Assembly (NCBI GenBank): GCA_028386065.3
Contig: JAKUCV010002500.1
Location: 325,200-389,199 of the forward strand
DNA length: 64,000 bases
DNA from: Turnera subulata
Taxonomy: Eukaryota; Streptophyta; Magnoliopsida; Malpighiales; Passifloraceae
Reading direction: 5' to 3'
A program made the position numbers and the translations under genes. Positions 10,120 to 21,474 of this stretch are shown piece after piece (positions within the stretch are counted from its first letter, which is position 1; every line of letters begins with the position of its first letter). The notes beneath the pieces are model-generated. The model made no database searches. It saw only the letters and a list, made by a program, of their open reading frames with translations, and was not told the DNA's origin.

Positions 10120-13100
10120 TCATGCTTTAGAAGGAACAGTTTGCAAGCCACAAACCATATTAGCAGGAACTGCTTTGTCTATCATCTTTGGATAAGGCAG
10201 GTTCAGATCTGTGGTACAACATTTTACAAGTTAGCTGAATAAAGACCCAAGTTACTGGATTGAACCCATATAGAGTTAACACATTTTCACTTGAAATTGG
10301 TTCTTTAATAGCAATAGCTTACTTTCCATGATGCTTCTGAAGGTTTCCTGCATATCATGAAATTTAAAACAGTTATTTGGCAGCATGCAACGAAGAAAAA
10401 GACAAATGTGTGCACAAGGGGAAAGAAAAAGCATGTGTCCTCAATAAACTATCTCCAAGTTTTTTCCTCAAGAGTTCGTTGTTTCTTCCTAGAGGTACAA
10501 CTGTAAAGAAAAAGGAATAAAATGTGTTTTCATCCTTGTATTAGACCTCAAAGTTGGAAGTCATCCCTCTATTAGATTTGTGTTTTCATCCTTGTATTAG
10601 ACCTCAAAGTTAGAAGTCATCCCTCTATTAGATTTCGGCTTGTTTTCATCCCTCTATTTGTGGATTTTGTCTTATTTTCATCCTTGTGTTCGCCTTTTTG
10701 GCTTATTTAGAGGGATGAAAACAAGCCAAAACCCGTGGAAAAAGGGATGAAAACAGACTAAAACCAATACAAGGATGACTTTCAACTTTATGGTCTAACA
10801 CAAGGATGAAAAAAGGCTTTAATCCTAAAGAAAAACTTACTGTAAAAAAATGGATTAATCCTTTTTTGATCCCTGTGTTAGTCCTTAAAGTTGGAAGTCA
10901 TCCCTGTATTGGATTTCGGCTTATTTTCATCCCTCTGTTCACCCCATTTGGCCTAGTTTGATCTATTTCACCAGAATCCGGTGGAAGTTGATGACATGGC
11001 AAGTTTTCTGGTGCCATGTCAGCTAATGTGGGACCCACATATCAGGTCCATGTCTGCCAAAGCCACAACCCACGGGTTTGGTTTTTTTTTGGACCTGATA
11101 TGTGGGTCGCACATTAGCTCACATGGCACCAGAAAACTTGCCACGTCATCAACTTCCACCGGATTCCGATGGCATTGACCAAACTAGGCCAAATAGGGTG
11201 AACAAAAGGATGAAAATAAACCAAAATCTAACAAAGGGATGACTTCCAACTTTTAGGGGCTAACACAGGGATCAAAAAAGGCTTTAAACCGTCAAAAAAT
11301 TTTCCCTCTTCAATTAGCAAAAAGTATTTTTCTAAACATATTGATCAATTCAGTTCGCTTGCAATTATATTTCTATCATGGAATTCCAGAATTTACGTCC
11401 CAATCATGACTTTACTTGGTCCTCAATCAAGGAACTAGGAAGCGCTTTAGCCATACAGTACAAGCATTTATAACATATTAATATAAGAAAAATGCATCCA
11501 CAAACTACCTCATCCTTTGTTAGTCGAGGATTGTACAGGATCTCCTCTCCTACTGTGCTTACCTGGAATGTCAGATTTCGATAAGCAGATGCTCATCCTC
11601 CAAGAGATAAAAATGATTACTTATATTCTTACCGAAAACCCTTTGTAGTCATGAGCTGGATAAACCAATGTCTCCTTAGGCAATGTAAAAATCTAGGACC
11701 AAAAATGAAAAAGTTAGTAGTTCATGAAGGCCAAAGTTATAATTTGGTTTTATATCCATTAGTCTTTTGGTTTTACATCCAATAGTTTCATTGTTTCTTT
11801 CTTTTCTTCCACTCAATGTCATATACTGAATTTGATGTCCTTGCCTGTGAGTGCACTGATTGGTACAGCTGCTTTGAACTTCCACCCTGCAAAAAATCAT
11901 TGGTTTTCAGCCTGGTTTTTGAATCATTTTAGTGATCGACACAGAGAGGAAGCAAATGCAGGAACTCAAAAGTTATGATAGGTGACACAGAAGGACATCT
12001 TAAAATGCAATCAGTAGTGTGGTTTGCTCATTCCTCAGACCCCAAATGGAAAAGAGTGGAGTAACATATCTTTTCATGAGCCGTGTAAACTCCTCAACAG
12101 AAGATTATCATTCAAAGACAATCCTGATGATCTCACAACTCAAGTGTAAACAATGAGTGGAAAAGGTTCCACTTTACCCCTTATAGTATCATCACTCCAC
12201 AAAAAGCATAACAGGTTTAACAGTCATTATTTCTTCAATGCCATAGAAGAATTTGGATGGCATCATACCTGGAAATCTGTTCTTCCACATCCCCGTATCA
12301 ATAGTGCATCTCCAGTGAATGCCATCCGTGGTTGAGGCTGATCAGATCCATCTCCTGTAACATAGGTAACACAACCCAATGTATGACCAGGAGTGGCACG
12401 AACCTGGATATATTAGATGATATTTTAAGTTTTAAAATAATGCAGAAAGCTAGATATATTTGCAGCAATTAGCACACTAAAAGAAGGTCGTAACATAGTT
12501 TTTACTTTCATAGATGCATGCAGTTCACATAGAATGTGCAAGTCTACAAGATATTCAACTGAGGAAGATACAATAAGATTTTATTGGCTGCATTAATCCA
12601 CAATCTTTTACATCTCAGAATGACATACTGCTTCCCTCTGTCTCCAGCTGATGAGGAAAATACGAAATACCTCAAACTGAATTTGCGGAATAAGCAATGT
12701 AAGGCTCGCTTTAAGCACAATAAAAGCCAAATTCAACAAATATTTTGACACAACAGTAATGCATTTTCTTGTTTGGCCTTGAAAGATTTACAATTTGAGA
12801 AATAAAGTTAAAGTGGTCAGCTACAAGCCACTGGTAGAGAAAGTATATCACGAAGTATTTGTAACCCTTGAAACATGAATATTTATACAAGGACATGTTT
12901 ATGCTACAAAAATGACTAACAACCACAAAAAAATTGAAATTTTGAACTAACACGTAGAATTGCAGATTAGATAAGTCAATCTTTGAATATTTCTTTACAG
13001 AATGCAAAAGTGGTGTATAGTGTGGAATTTCTTGTCAATTAAGGTTGGATATTTAGCTTTAGCAATTAAGTTTTAGAAGCCATTAATCTACTTGTCCTTG

Positions 13101-14188
13101 TAAGCAAGTCTAAAATCTTAAACGTTGAATAACTTGCAAAACGTAGAATTTTACCAGGACACACAGCAACGTCTGACAGCCCTGGCTATTGCAGATTTGT
13201 AGTTTATAGAGAAGGCATGCAGCTTATACAATGTTTCATATTGGTGCATGATTCATATGCCAAAAGTTCCAGAAACAAAGCATAAGAAGGGTCCAACAAC
13301 AAAACAACAGGAAAGAAGATAGACGGGAAGCCTTGGTTTTTGCAATGATGCAAGAGTTAATACAACATCCAACCTTTAATCCTAGTCACCAAAACAGCCT
13401 CATGGGTCGCACGTAAGGGACAGGCCAACACCGGGGGGTATTGAAAGATGAAAAGAATGACAAACACAATAAACATAGAGCGTTACCTCCAGAAAAAGGT
13501 GACCAAAATAGAGCTTATCACCAGGTNGGGGGGGGGGGAGAAATGATTACGTTAAGTGCTTATTTATCGAAAGTGATGTTTAAAGAAGAAGAAAAGGAAA
13601 CAAAGGGTGGGGGGAAGAATAGAAACCTTGAGGAGGCCAGTGCCGGTGACGTGATCAGCGTGAACGTGAGTGTTGAGGGCATAGATGAGGTTCAATCCCA
13701 ATTCTCGAACAAGATTGAGGTCTCTATCCACAGTGGTGTCAACTGGGTCAATCAGCTACAAGCAAAGGAAAGCAGTGGATATATATATATATTTTTTTTT
13801 AAAAAAAGGGAAACCAAAATTAAACTCAAAATCAAAATCAAAAATCAAAATGAAGAAACGCAGAGAAGAGAAGAAAGTAGGTAGGTAGGTAACTCACAAG
13901 AGCAGGCTTGTGAGGGTGAGAGACATCAGCGAGAAGGTAAGTGTAAGTGGACGACTCTTTTTCAAACAGCTGGCGAAACAAAAGCTTGGGATTGGGATTG
14001 GAATTGGAAGTGGAATTGGAATGAGATTGTGGGTGAGGGGCCATGGATAATGATCTGAGCTGGTTTGTTAGGAGAGGGAGAGGATGGGTTTTTCTGGGTT
14101 TTGGGGAGGAAGTGAAGAAATTGTTGGGTGCAGAGAACAGGGAAGACCTTGTGTATCGGATCAACTGCAACTGCAACTTCAGCGCCAT
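10120..14188 (-). CDS. ETHE1: ETHE1 persulfide dioxygenase (glyoxalase-II-like, metallo-beta-lactamase fold), nine exons, exon 3 cut by an assembly gap
   Basis: Mitochondrial non-haem iron dioxygenase that oxidises glutathione persulfide to sulfite in cysteine and sulfide catabolism. Minus-strand exons: 13898-14188, 13627-13755, 13487-13526 (5' part missing), 12269-12403, 11845-11886, 11633-11692, 11509-11562, 10323-10347, 10120-10208. Key residues: the metal motif THVHADH (exon 2), PGHT and [17 protein letters not shown] (exon 4), PAHDYKG (exon 6). The end is [11 protein letters not shown]. Residues 1 to about 67 are Arg/Ser-rich and acid-poor, as expected of a mitochondrial presequence. Introns are GT-AG, except that exon 5 ends CAG|GCAAGG, a GC donor. 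About 22 codons expected between GTGLLK and PGDK are absent where the sequence reads N plus a G run, so the gene is probably intact in the plant (about 310 residues). Intron 7 carries two foldback elements. Confidence 0.95.
10523..10820. mobile_element. Foldback/MITE-like element 1 in ETHE1 intron 7
   Basis: The left arm (TTTTCATCCTTGTATTAGACC...) pairs with the right arm (GGTCTAACACAAGGATGAAAA). The left arm contains a tandem duplication of about 56 bp (10530-10640). It is noncoding and related to the neighbouring element at 10860-11281. No clear target duplication. Confidence 0.75.
10860..11281. mobile_element. Foldback/MITE-like element 2 in ETHE1 intron 7
   Basis: Perfect 22-bp terminal inverted repeats (CCTTTTTTGATCCCTGTG... 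at the left, its complement at 11260-11281) extend inward as near-complementary arms of about 185 bp around a loop of about 45 bases at 11046-11092. It could form a long hairpin in the intron transcript. No coding sequence; superfamily not assigned. Confidence 0.85.
13527..13537. other. Single N plus G homopolymer: probable collapsed assembly gap inside ETHE1 exon 3
   Basis: The only isolated N in the window is followed by a run of ten or so G. It falls exactly where the 5' half of exon 3, its splice acceptor and neighbouring intron should be, so real sequence is probably missing here. Confidence 0.85.
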
Positions 14189-14510
14189 TTTATTACAAGT
14201 TGCGAAAATTGGATGCTGATGCTGTTGTTTTTCTTGTTCTTGTTCTTGTTCTTGTTCTCGTTATCGTAATGGAATTATCTTATTATTATTATAATACCCA
14301 AAACTCTTTGGTTGGTTGTTCGCTACTATCCTAAAAGCTGCCGCAGATCCCATGTCCGAAGCTGGTTGGTGGAGGATGCCGTCACTCTTTGGAATCTCTC
14401 GAACTGGAGGCAGCTACGCTTGTCCTCTCCTCAACCCCAGGCCACTATTTATAACAAAAAGGAATTTATAAAAGTCTCTCTCTTTTGTTATACTCCGCGT
14501 CTGCGATGCA
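14189..14510. promoter_or_regulatory. ETHE1 upstream region with a TTCTTG microsatellite
   Basis: Five-prime flank of the minus-strand ETHE1 gene. At about 14229-14262 there is a (TTCTTG)n-type microsatellite (CAAGAA on the transcribed strand), followed by an ATT-rich stretch at 14277-14298. No confident TATA box. Confidence 0.45.
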
Positions 14511-16133
14511 CGAGATTTGATAATTAATAACATAATTACTCTTTAACAATAATTATTATTAAAAACATAATAAAAAAATTAGATAGTAAAAATTAATTAA
14601 ACTAAATTATGAACAATCCGAGTAACAAGTAATAGTGATTTGTTTTCTAAATTTTAACTTATTTACTGATTTTACCTAATTTTAGACAAAATTTTCCACA
14701 ATTTTATTATTTTTAATAAAAAAATCAATATTATTTATGGTTTAATTTATAATTTTATTTAATTTTTGAATAGGAAAAATAATAATATTTTTTATTTTTG
14801 TGAGACATGTTCCATTTTTAAAATTGATATAATTTTTTTATTTTATTCCCTATTCCTCTCCTTCTCTTCGCATATAGGTCTTTTTTTAAAAGTTGGTGTA
14901 TTATATTTCCTCATTAAAAAGTTTTTACAGATTTTTTAACATTTTTCTAACTTTTTTTTGATATTTTTATTATTTATATAAAATAAATATTATATTTTCA
15001 CTTTTTTACTTGTGTGAATTTTTTTAAGTTATGACATTCACCTATTTTTAGAAAGATATTATACCAATATATTTTTCACTATCTTTTAATATATAACTAA
15101 CGTTGTAGTAATTATGTATTCTTTGTTTTTTTTCTAATGTTTACAAATAAATCTTATTTATTCCGAGACTTAAGTTAGTGAAATTTTCAAAAAAATATTT
15201 TTTTATATAATTATTTTTTACAATTTTTTTTCTTATTTCAAAATAAAAACATTACGATTAGCATTTCTTTACCTATATTTTTTAGTCATACGGATTATGG
15301 TGACACTTTATACTTATTTGCTTATAGTTCTTCAGGGAATATAAATAAGATTTTATATATTATTATTTATTACTTTGATAATGTAGACAGAGAGTCTTTA
15401 GAATTCGTTTTTGGATGTGAATAGTGATATCAAATAAGAAAGCCAAAACAATATTGGTGAGCATTGAAAAGTCAAAGTTTATCGATTTCATAGGGTTCAA
15501 ATACAAGGAAGAAACTCAAAAAGAAAATTGGTATCTAGTAGGATTTTACAGCTTAATTTAGGGTTTCCTTCCATCCCTACACTATTTATCCTATCCTATA
15601 TACGTGCCTCCGATCTCACGTCCACTGTGGCGCCAGCTCCACCTTCATCTTGCAGTGTTCCGCCTCTTGGTCCTTGTGGTTCGTACTCCAACTGTCTCCT
15701 AGTGAGCTGGCTTCTCCTCCACTCCAACTCAGACATTGGGCCTATGTGAGACTTTCAGAATTCCTTGGGCCGGCTAATGTTCCTAATGTGCCTCTTTGTT
15801 ATCAATATATCAAATAGGAATAGAAATTATTAGCATTATAAGATTAGGAAATTTGAATTTAGGTAATATAAAAAAGAGTTTATTTATTATTTATTACCTT
15901 GATAATATAGACATAGATTCTTTAGAATTAGTTTTTGGATGGGAATAAGAACATGAATTATTAGCATTATAGGATTAGAAAATTAAAATTTTTGTTCGTA
16001 ATGTTTTTATGGAATTTTTTGTCAGTAATGTTAAGTAAGATTAGTTAATCATAATTTAATTTGTTAATACCTTGTTCAACATAAAGCTAGAACAATCATC
16101 CCAACTATATTACAAAAGTTGAGTCTTAGCTAG
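14511..16133. other. AT-rich intergenic DNA with short direct repeats
   Basis: No gene is supported. A phrase of about 65 bp (TTTATTAC..TTGATAAT.TAGACA...TTTTTGGATG) occurs near 15355-15415 and again near 15880-15945. A second (ATTATTAGCATTATA.GATTAG) occurs near 15828 and 15958. They suggest remnants of an unidentified repeat. Confidence 0.45.
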
Positions 16134-18010
16134 TGTGAACATCCAAATTTGACCCATGATTTGTTCTATTACTTTGAATTATGATTGTGTTTATGTCTTT
16201 GATTGATGAGATGATTTGATTGATGCCATGAATATATTTGTGATTTGATGTGGTAGAATAAGAGTATTTTATTTGCTTATTTCTTTTTACTTATGTTTGA
16301 CCCTTTATTATTTATTTGATTTTGAGTTAAAGATAAATATTAAGTTTAGGCTAAAAAAATATTGGATTCTCCAATAGTAGCAGCTCATTTAAACACATTG
16401 CCTGCAACTCAATTTAATCCTAATTTTCGTGCAAATTTAGGATTAAGTATATATTTTGCCTATTTTGTGTTTTTATGGTAATTTTATTAGAAAAGAGGAA
16501 TACTTTGATGTGTGGTTGACAAAAAGGAAAAGTATTAGAGTGGGATATAAGTTTAGAGTGTTTTCTCGGTCAAGAAATATTCTAGAAGGCACGGAAACCA
16601 ACTAGGAATCGGATTGGAGGAGGAAAAGTAAGAAAAAAGGAAAAATTGTCCAGTTAGTGGCGCACATGGAGACATGGCCGCCACCACTAGCGCACAAGGA
16701 AGAGAAGACCGCCAGGCCCTGGCAGTCATCACGACATGACTACCAGGGCCATGACGGCCAATGCTTCCGGAATCTTCTTTTTTCTTCTTTTTCCAAATCC
16801 TAGCTCTTAACCGTTAGATTTAGGGGTTCAATCTCGACTCTTAGATTAATAAGACGACCCCCTACCCCCTGAACACTATAAATAAACCACCCCCATTACA
16901 CACAATTGAGGTACACATTAGACTTATTCTCTACACACCTTAAGCTTAGAGTGCTTGGAGAAACCCTAGTTCTTTGAGTTTAGGAATTGTTTTAGGAGCT
17001 GTTATTCTGGAGAAATTTTGTAGAAAGGAGTAGCAAAAATCCAGTAGCAAGAGGAGAGCAAGAGGAGGACAAGAAGGAGGCCAATCAGAGCAAATCGTTG
17101 GAGAAAAGAGTGCAAACTCGAGAGGAGCTTTATTCTCTGTGCAATCTCGAGAAAATCGCGATATCTCAGGCTGTAGACATCTGATTGTTGCATTCTTGGA
17201 GTCTATGGAAAGTTAAGAGATAAACCTGTAACTTTGATGTTGATGCCAGACTCTGATTTGTCATCCTTATATACCAGATTGTCGATTGAAATTGAGCCAA
17301 GATTCTGTTGAGGAGCAGAAAGCTTATAGGAGCGAGAGGAGGGCTTCAAGAGGTAACCCTAACCCCTTTAATTCCGATTTTTGTTACTGTGTTACATTGC
17401 TGTGTTGCTTTGATGATGATGCTTTGATTTTTACGTGAGCCCATGTTAGAACTACGTGGCTTTGACCCTGGTCACAGGGGTACATAGCTAGTGTCGGTTT
17501 GAAAACGAGATGCAAGCCAAATTATGTGTTTTCCTTTTCATGTTGTTGCTGTGATGCTATCGTGATGTTGCTGTTGTGTTGTTGTGTTGTGTTGTGTTAT
17601 GTTATGTTCTATTGTTATGTTGTGTTGTGATGCCATGTAAAAACTACGTGAGCTTTGAATCCGGTCGCCGGAGTACGTAGGTGGCTTCTAGTGGTGGAAT
17701 CTCAAGCTCAATTATGTGTTTATTTTCTATCTTGTCTTTTGTTTTCGTTTTGTTTTCTTTTCTTGTTGTTTGTGCATAAGGCACGCTTTTTTTCTTCAAT
17801 TGCACAAGATTTTGCCCAAAAATGGATGGGTGCCTAACACCCTCCCATCTGTGACTAACCCCTGAATCCTACATCTTTGGTTCGTTATGACCGGTTGCTA
17901 CGGGTAATGGATGTCAAGGTTTTTCCCTGAATTTTGTCCTTAATAAAATTCAGGTGGCGACTCCTTTGATACAATGAGGGATCAAATTAATTTTTGGTCG
18001 GGTCCTCACA
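16134..18010 (+). repeat. 5' LTR of the Tat/Ogre-type element
   Basis: 1,877 bp from TGTGAACATCC to GGTCCTCACA, directly before the primer site. An antisense solo LTR at 27151-28997 is a close relative (roughly 90% by eye over the first 130 bases). A TATA box (CACTATAAATA) lies near 16879, preceded by a GC-rich GACCGCCA-containing stretch at 16660-16765. Confidence 0.88.
16660..16890 (+). promoter_or_regulatory. LTR core promoter with GC-rich module
   Basis: GC-rich stretch with repeated GACCGCCA/TGGCAGTCAT phrases, then CCCCCTGAACACTATAAATA. The same arrangement occurs in the LTR at 24343-26140 (TATA near 25168) and in reverse in 27151-28997. This conservation between diverged LTRs supports it as the element's RNA polymerase II promoter. 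Confidence 0.65.
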
Positions 18011-18011
18011 G

Positions 18012-18030
18012 TTGGCGACTCCGCTGGGGA
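18012..18030 (+). other. Primer binding site of the Tat/Ogre-type element
   Basis: TTGGCGACTCCGCTGGGGA lies one base after the LTR. This sequence type is the tRNA primer site known from Ogre-like elements (attributed to tRNA-Arg); the tRNA match was not checked here. Confidence 0.8.
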
Positions 18031-18288
18031 CCCTAGAGGGTTCAAGAAATTTTGTGCAATCGTTGATTATTGTATGCCTCTTTGTTTGTCATATACGTGT
18101 CTTGCATTCATGAACTATTATGTGGAGCTTCTACCTTAAGAGGGTACGGGGATCCTAGTCCTTTACATACCGTCATACGAGGATATCGGCTAGAGTGAAC
18201 CTATTTCTCGCCGTTTAGCAATGATAGGGGGTTAATCGGCATGCGACCTCACGCGGCGCACTGCGTCACATGTGAGTAGGCCAAAGAT

Positions 18289-19690
18289 ATGGGCAAGGTT
18301 CAGGAGGTCCACACCATGTTTAAGGATTCGGCTATGATGGAGCTCTTGGAAATATGGAGGAAGAAAAAGATGCCCGCCATCGGGAGTGAGGGAGTGGAAG
18401 CCTCGAAGGTTGGAGCTGAGAAGAATGGCATAATAGATGTGGACAATGACTCGTTGACGCATGAAGCCAAGGATGACAAGGAAAGGCTCCGGTTGTTAGA
18501 AGAAGTGGTGAAGAACATCAAGTCGAAAGAGGACAATTGGGACTTGGATCGTCTGTCATTATTTCTTGGTGTTGCTTACCCGAGAAGTTCAAGATGCCTG
18601 ACATAGAGAAGTTCAGTAAGATCGGGTGTCCGAGGACCCGTTTGAAGATTTATGTGAGATTTCTGCAACCAATGGGAATAGGTAATAAGTTAATGGCCTA
18701 GCTGTTTCAAAGGACTTTGTCTGGCACTACTTTAAAGTGGTTTATGGGCTTAGATGAGTCGAAGATAAGCAAGTGGGAGGACATCTGCACCACATTCTTT
18801 GGGCAATATAGTTACAACACCGAGGTTGATGTGACCAAGAGGGATCTCGAGACAACTAAGCAAGAGGCCCAACAGAAATTCTCGGCCTTCATTACGAGAT
18901 GGCGCAACAAGGCATCTCAAATGGTGAATCGACCCCCACAAGATGAGCAAATACAAATGGTGATCAAGAACCTCCAATCAGCGTATTACAAACGCATGAT
19001 TGGCAACTACTATGCCACCTTCACAGCTCTCATCAAGGCAGGGACACAGTTGGAAGATGCAATCTCTTCGGGAAAGATCAAGGTGGTGACAGATACCTCT
19101 GCACCTAGGCGCAATTTCGGCATGACACAAGGAAAGAAACTCGTTCAAGTAAATTACATGGCTGCACAAGCACCTTTGTGCAATGAGTCGACGCCAAGGA
19201 GGTTCGCTCCCTTACCCATGACTTTAAGCAAGATGCTCAAGAAGTGTATGGAAAAGAACTTGTTGCAGCCACTCTCACCGAGAACTGATCTGCCTCTCAT
19301 TCAGAATCTGAACCAGCATTGTGAGTTCTATCAAATGGCCAGGCACACAACTGATAGTTGCATGCGAATTCACCATGAAATCCAAGATCTCATTGATAGG
19401 AATGAGATAGTCTTGCCATAAAGGCCTAACACTAGGATGAACCGACTGGCTTTGCATGGAGAAATTGACGTCATATCAACTAAACAGAAGCAAGACTGTT
19501 TTGTTCTTGATTTAAGTGAGTATGTGGATTTAGATGAGGAGGTGGATGTAATCACCAGATCCGAGCAAGTGGCTAAACAGACTCCCCTCCAACTTGATGA
19601 ATCTGAGGAGACAACAGTGGCAGTGGAACCCGAAGAGGATGAAGTGATCAAACAGTTGAAGAAGACCCAAGCTAATGTCTCGATTTGAGG
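18289..19690 (+). pseudogene. Tat/Ogre-type gag remnant
   Basis: Reading segments 18289-18606 and 18717-19421 belong to one gag. The core phrase KWFMGLDESKISKWEDICTTF is followed by FSAFITRWRNKASQM and KNLQSAYYKRMIGNYY, the pattern of the plant Tat/Ogre gag capsid domain. A stop (TAG near 18700) and frameshifts interrupt it. The C-terminal part (19437-19688) is acidic. A His/Cys segment (CEFYQMARHTTDSC, near 19320) resembles the zinc-binding motif of this gag family. Confidence 0.85.
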
Positions 19691-19694
19691 ATTA

Positions 19695-20930
19695 TTGATG
19701 TCTTCATGCCTGCACTGTGAGAAAGTCCTACAAATTCTAGGCAAAGCCCATGTCCCCACTGATACCGCACCCGAGGAATTAGCCAACATGATAACCTCTT
19801 TAAGGGGCGAACAATCTTGTTTCTTTCTCCGACAAGAATCTCTGCCCAGGAAAGGGGCACATGTTGAGGCTTTGTACATAACTGTTCATGCAAAGGGTAG
19901 CCAAATTCCTTTAGTGTTGATTGATAATGGGTCTGCTTTGAACGTTTGTACCCTGAAAGTTGCAAGCTTGTTAGGATTTGGCGTTGGGGATTTCTTACCT
20001 TCCCGAACAATGGTTAGGGCATATGACAATGTGAGGAGAGAAGTGTTGGGAACGGTGAAACTTCAAGTGACTATAGGACCTATTCCCTTCACGGTAGAAT
20101 TCCAAGTACTTGGCATAGCATCCAGCTTCAATTTACTCTTAGGAAGGTCATGGTTGCACCAAGCCAAAGCAGTAGCTTCTACCTTGCACAAAATGCTCTG
20201 ATTCTCATATGAAGGAGGCGTGGTTATGGTATTGGGAGATGTAGCTGGAGAAAGCATCAAGCCGGTGTTTGGGATTGAAGGAGAAGAAGAGGTGTCGCTA
20301 TCCAGTTTTGTCTTTGAATCCATGAGTGCCATAACTTTTGCACCAGAAAAAAGTGTCATTCTTCCGCCGTTCTACGATCCCTTTGGCAACACGGCTGTGA
20401 TGAAAATCATGAAGAAAATGAAGTATTTTCTGGCTATGGATTAGGAAAAAGACAGAAAGGAATAGTGGATATCCCTCACCTTCTGAAGGGAGTGTCACCC
20501 TTCGGCTTAGGATACACACCAACACCAAAGGAATTGGAAATGCAAAGAGAGAAAACTCAAGCAAAGGCATTGGCTTGGAAGAATCAACAAAAATGAGAGA
20601 TCATTATGGAGCCATACTTTAAAACTTTGATTGGATATTTTGTGTAGGAAGGAGAAGATTTTCCCTTTTGTGGATTCCCCGAACCTTAGGTCTGCCTCAT
20701 TACTAAAATTCATTGGTCAGGATTTGAGGTGTTCTTTGACTGCTGGTTGGAATTGGACGAGGGAGAAGAGGAGTATCCGGAGGAAGAGGATGAAGAATTT
20801 GGCTGCAAGCACCTCTTTAAAGATGAGGGAATTTGATCAAGACCTAGCAAGGGATTAAGGAATAGTGAAGTAGGAAAGTCGAGTCTGAATAAGGACGCTA
20901 TGTACATTTAAATATGAATCTAAGTTTGAG
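19695..20930 (+). pseudogene. Retropepsin and spacer remnant of the Tat/Ogre-type element
   Basis: The first 168 codons contain a retroviral-type aspartic protease: catalytic LVLIDNGSALNVC (DNGS, as usual in Ogre relatives), GTVKLQVTIG, then FNLLLGRSWLHQAKAV. After the stop near 20201 further frames (20220-20444; an acidic EEEEYPEEEDEEFG stretch near 20760-20800 in a different frame) match the spacer before RT. RT itself is absent. Confidence 0.85.
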
Positions 20931-21474
20931 TCGAGTCTACAGCCGGTTGGCTTTTAAGTTTTAATAAGAGGCACTTTTTTTTTTCTTATCTTGATATCTA
21001 TGCAATGCGTGTGAGTATAATGCCGTGGGCAACGCCTTAAAAATCCGTAAAAATAAATCTAAAAGTTGATATTAATAAAAGAATTGTTATAAAAAAACTA
21101 ATTAGGCCTGGTTTCATGTGCACAGAAAAAGGAAAAGAGTAAGTAAAAACAAGAAAAAAGAAGAGAGACAAAAAAGAAAAAAATCGGAAAAAAGGAAAAA
21201 AAGTTGGAAAAAAAGAAAAATGACGCGCATGAATACATAGGAAGCCCAACTTGGGTATGCTCTTTTATTTTATTAATAGAGGCTTAAAGATTAACAACAT
21301 AGGTAAAGGGGAGTTTGTTAACTCATTTGTTTACATACATTGTGAATGTGGAAAGTAGCTTTCTAAGTAGAAGTCAGTTCTTTCTATGTCTCTTGCGCCT
21401 GGCATTCTATAGACTCAGATAGTTCAGGGGCAAAAACCTCCAGGTATATTTCCCTTAGGAGTATAAGGGAGGTC
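20931..21474. other. Spacer at the site of the deleted polymerase region
   Basis: No RT, RNase H or integrase phrase was found. An A/G-rich run (GAAAAAAG-type, 21120-21225) dominates. This marks a deletion junction between the gag-protease part and the 3' part of the element. Confidence 0.5.

Noticed and set aside
18232..18606. Minus-strand frames opposite gag as extra genes
   Set aside because: They are shadows of the plus-strand gag remnant and show no domain.
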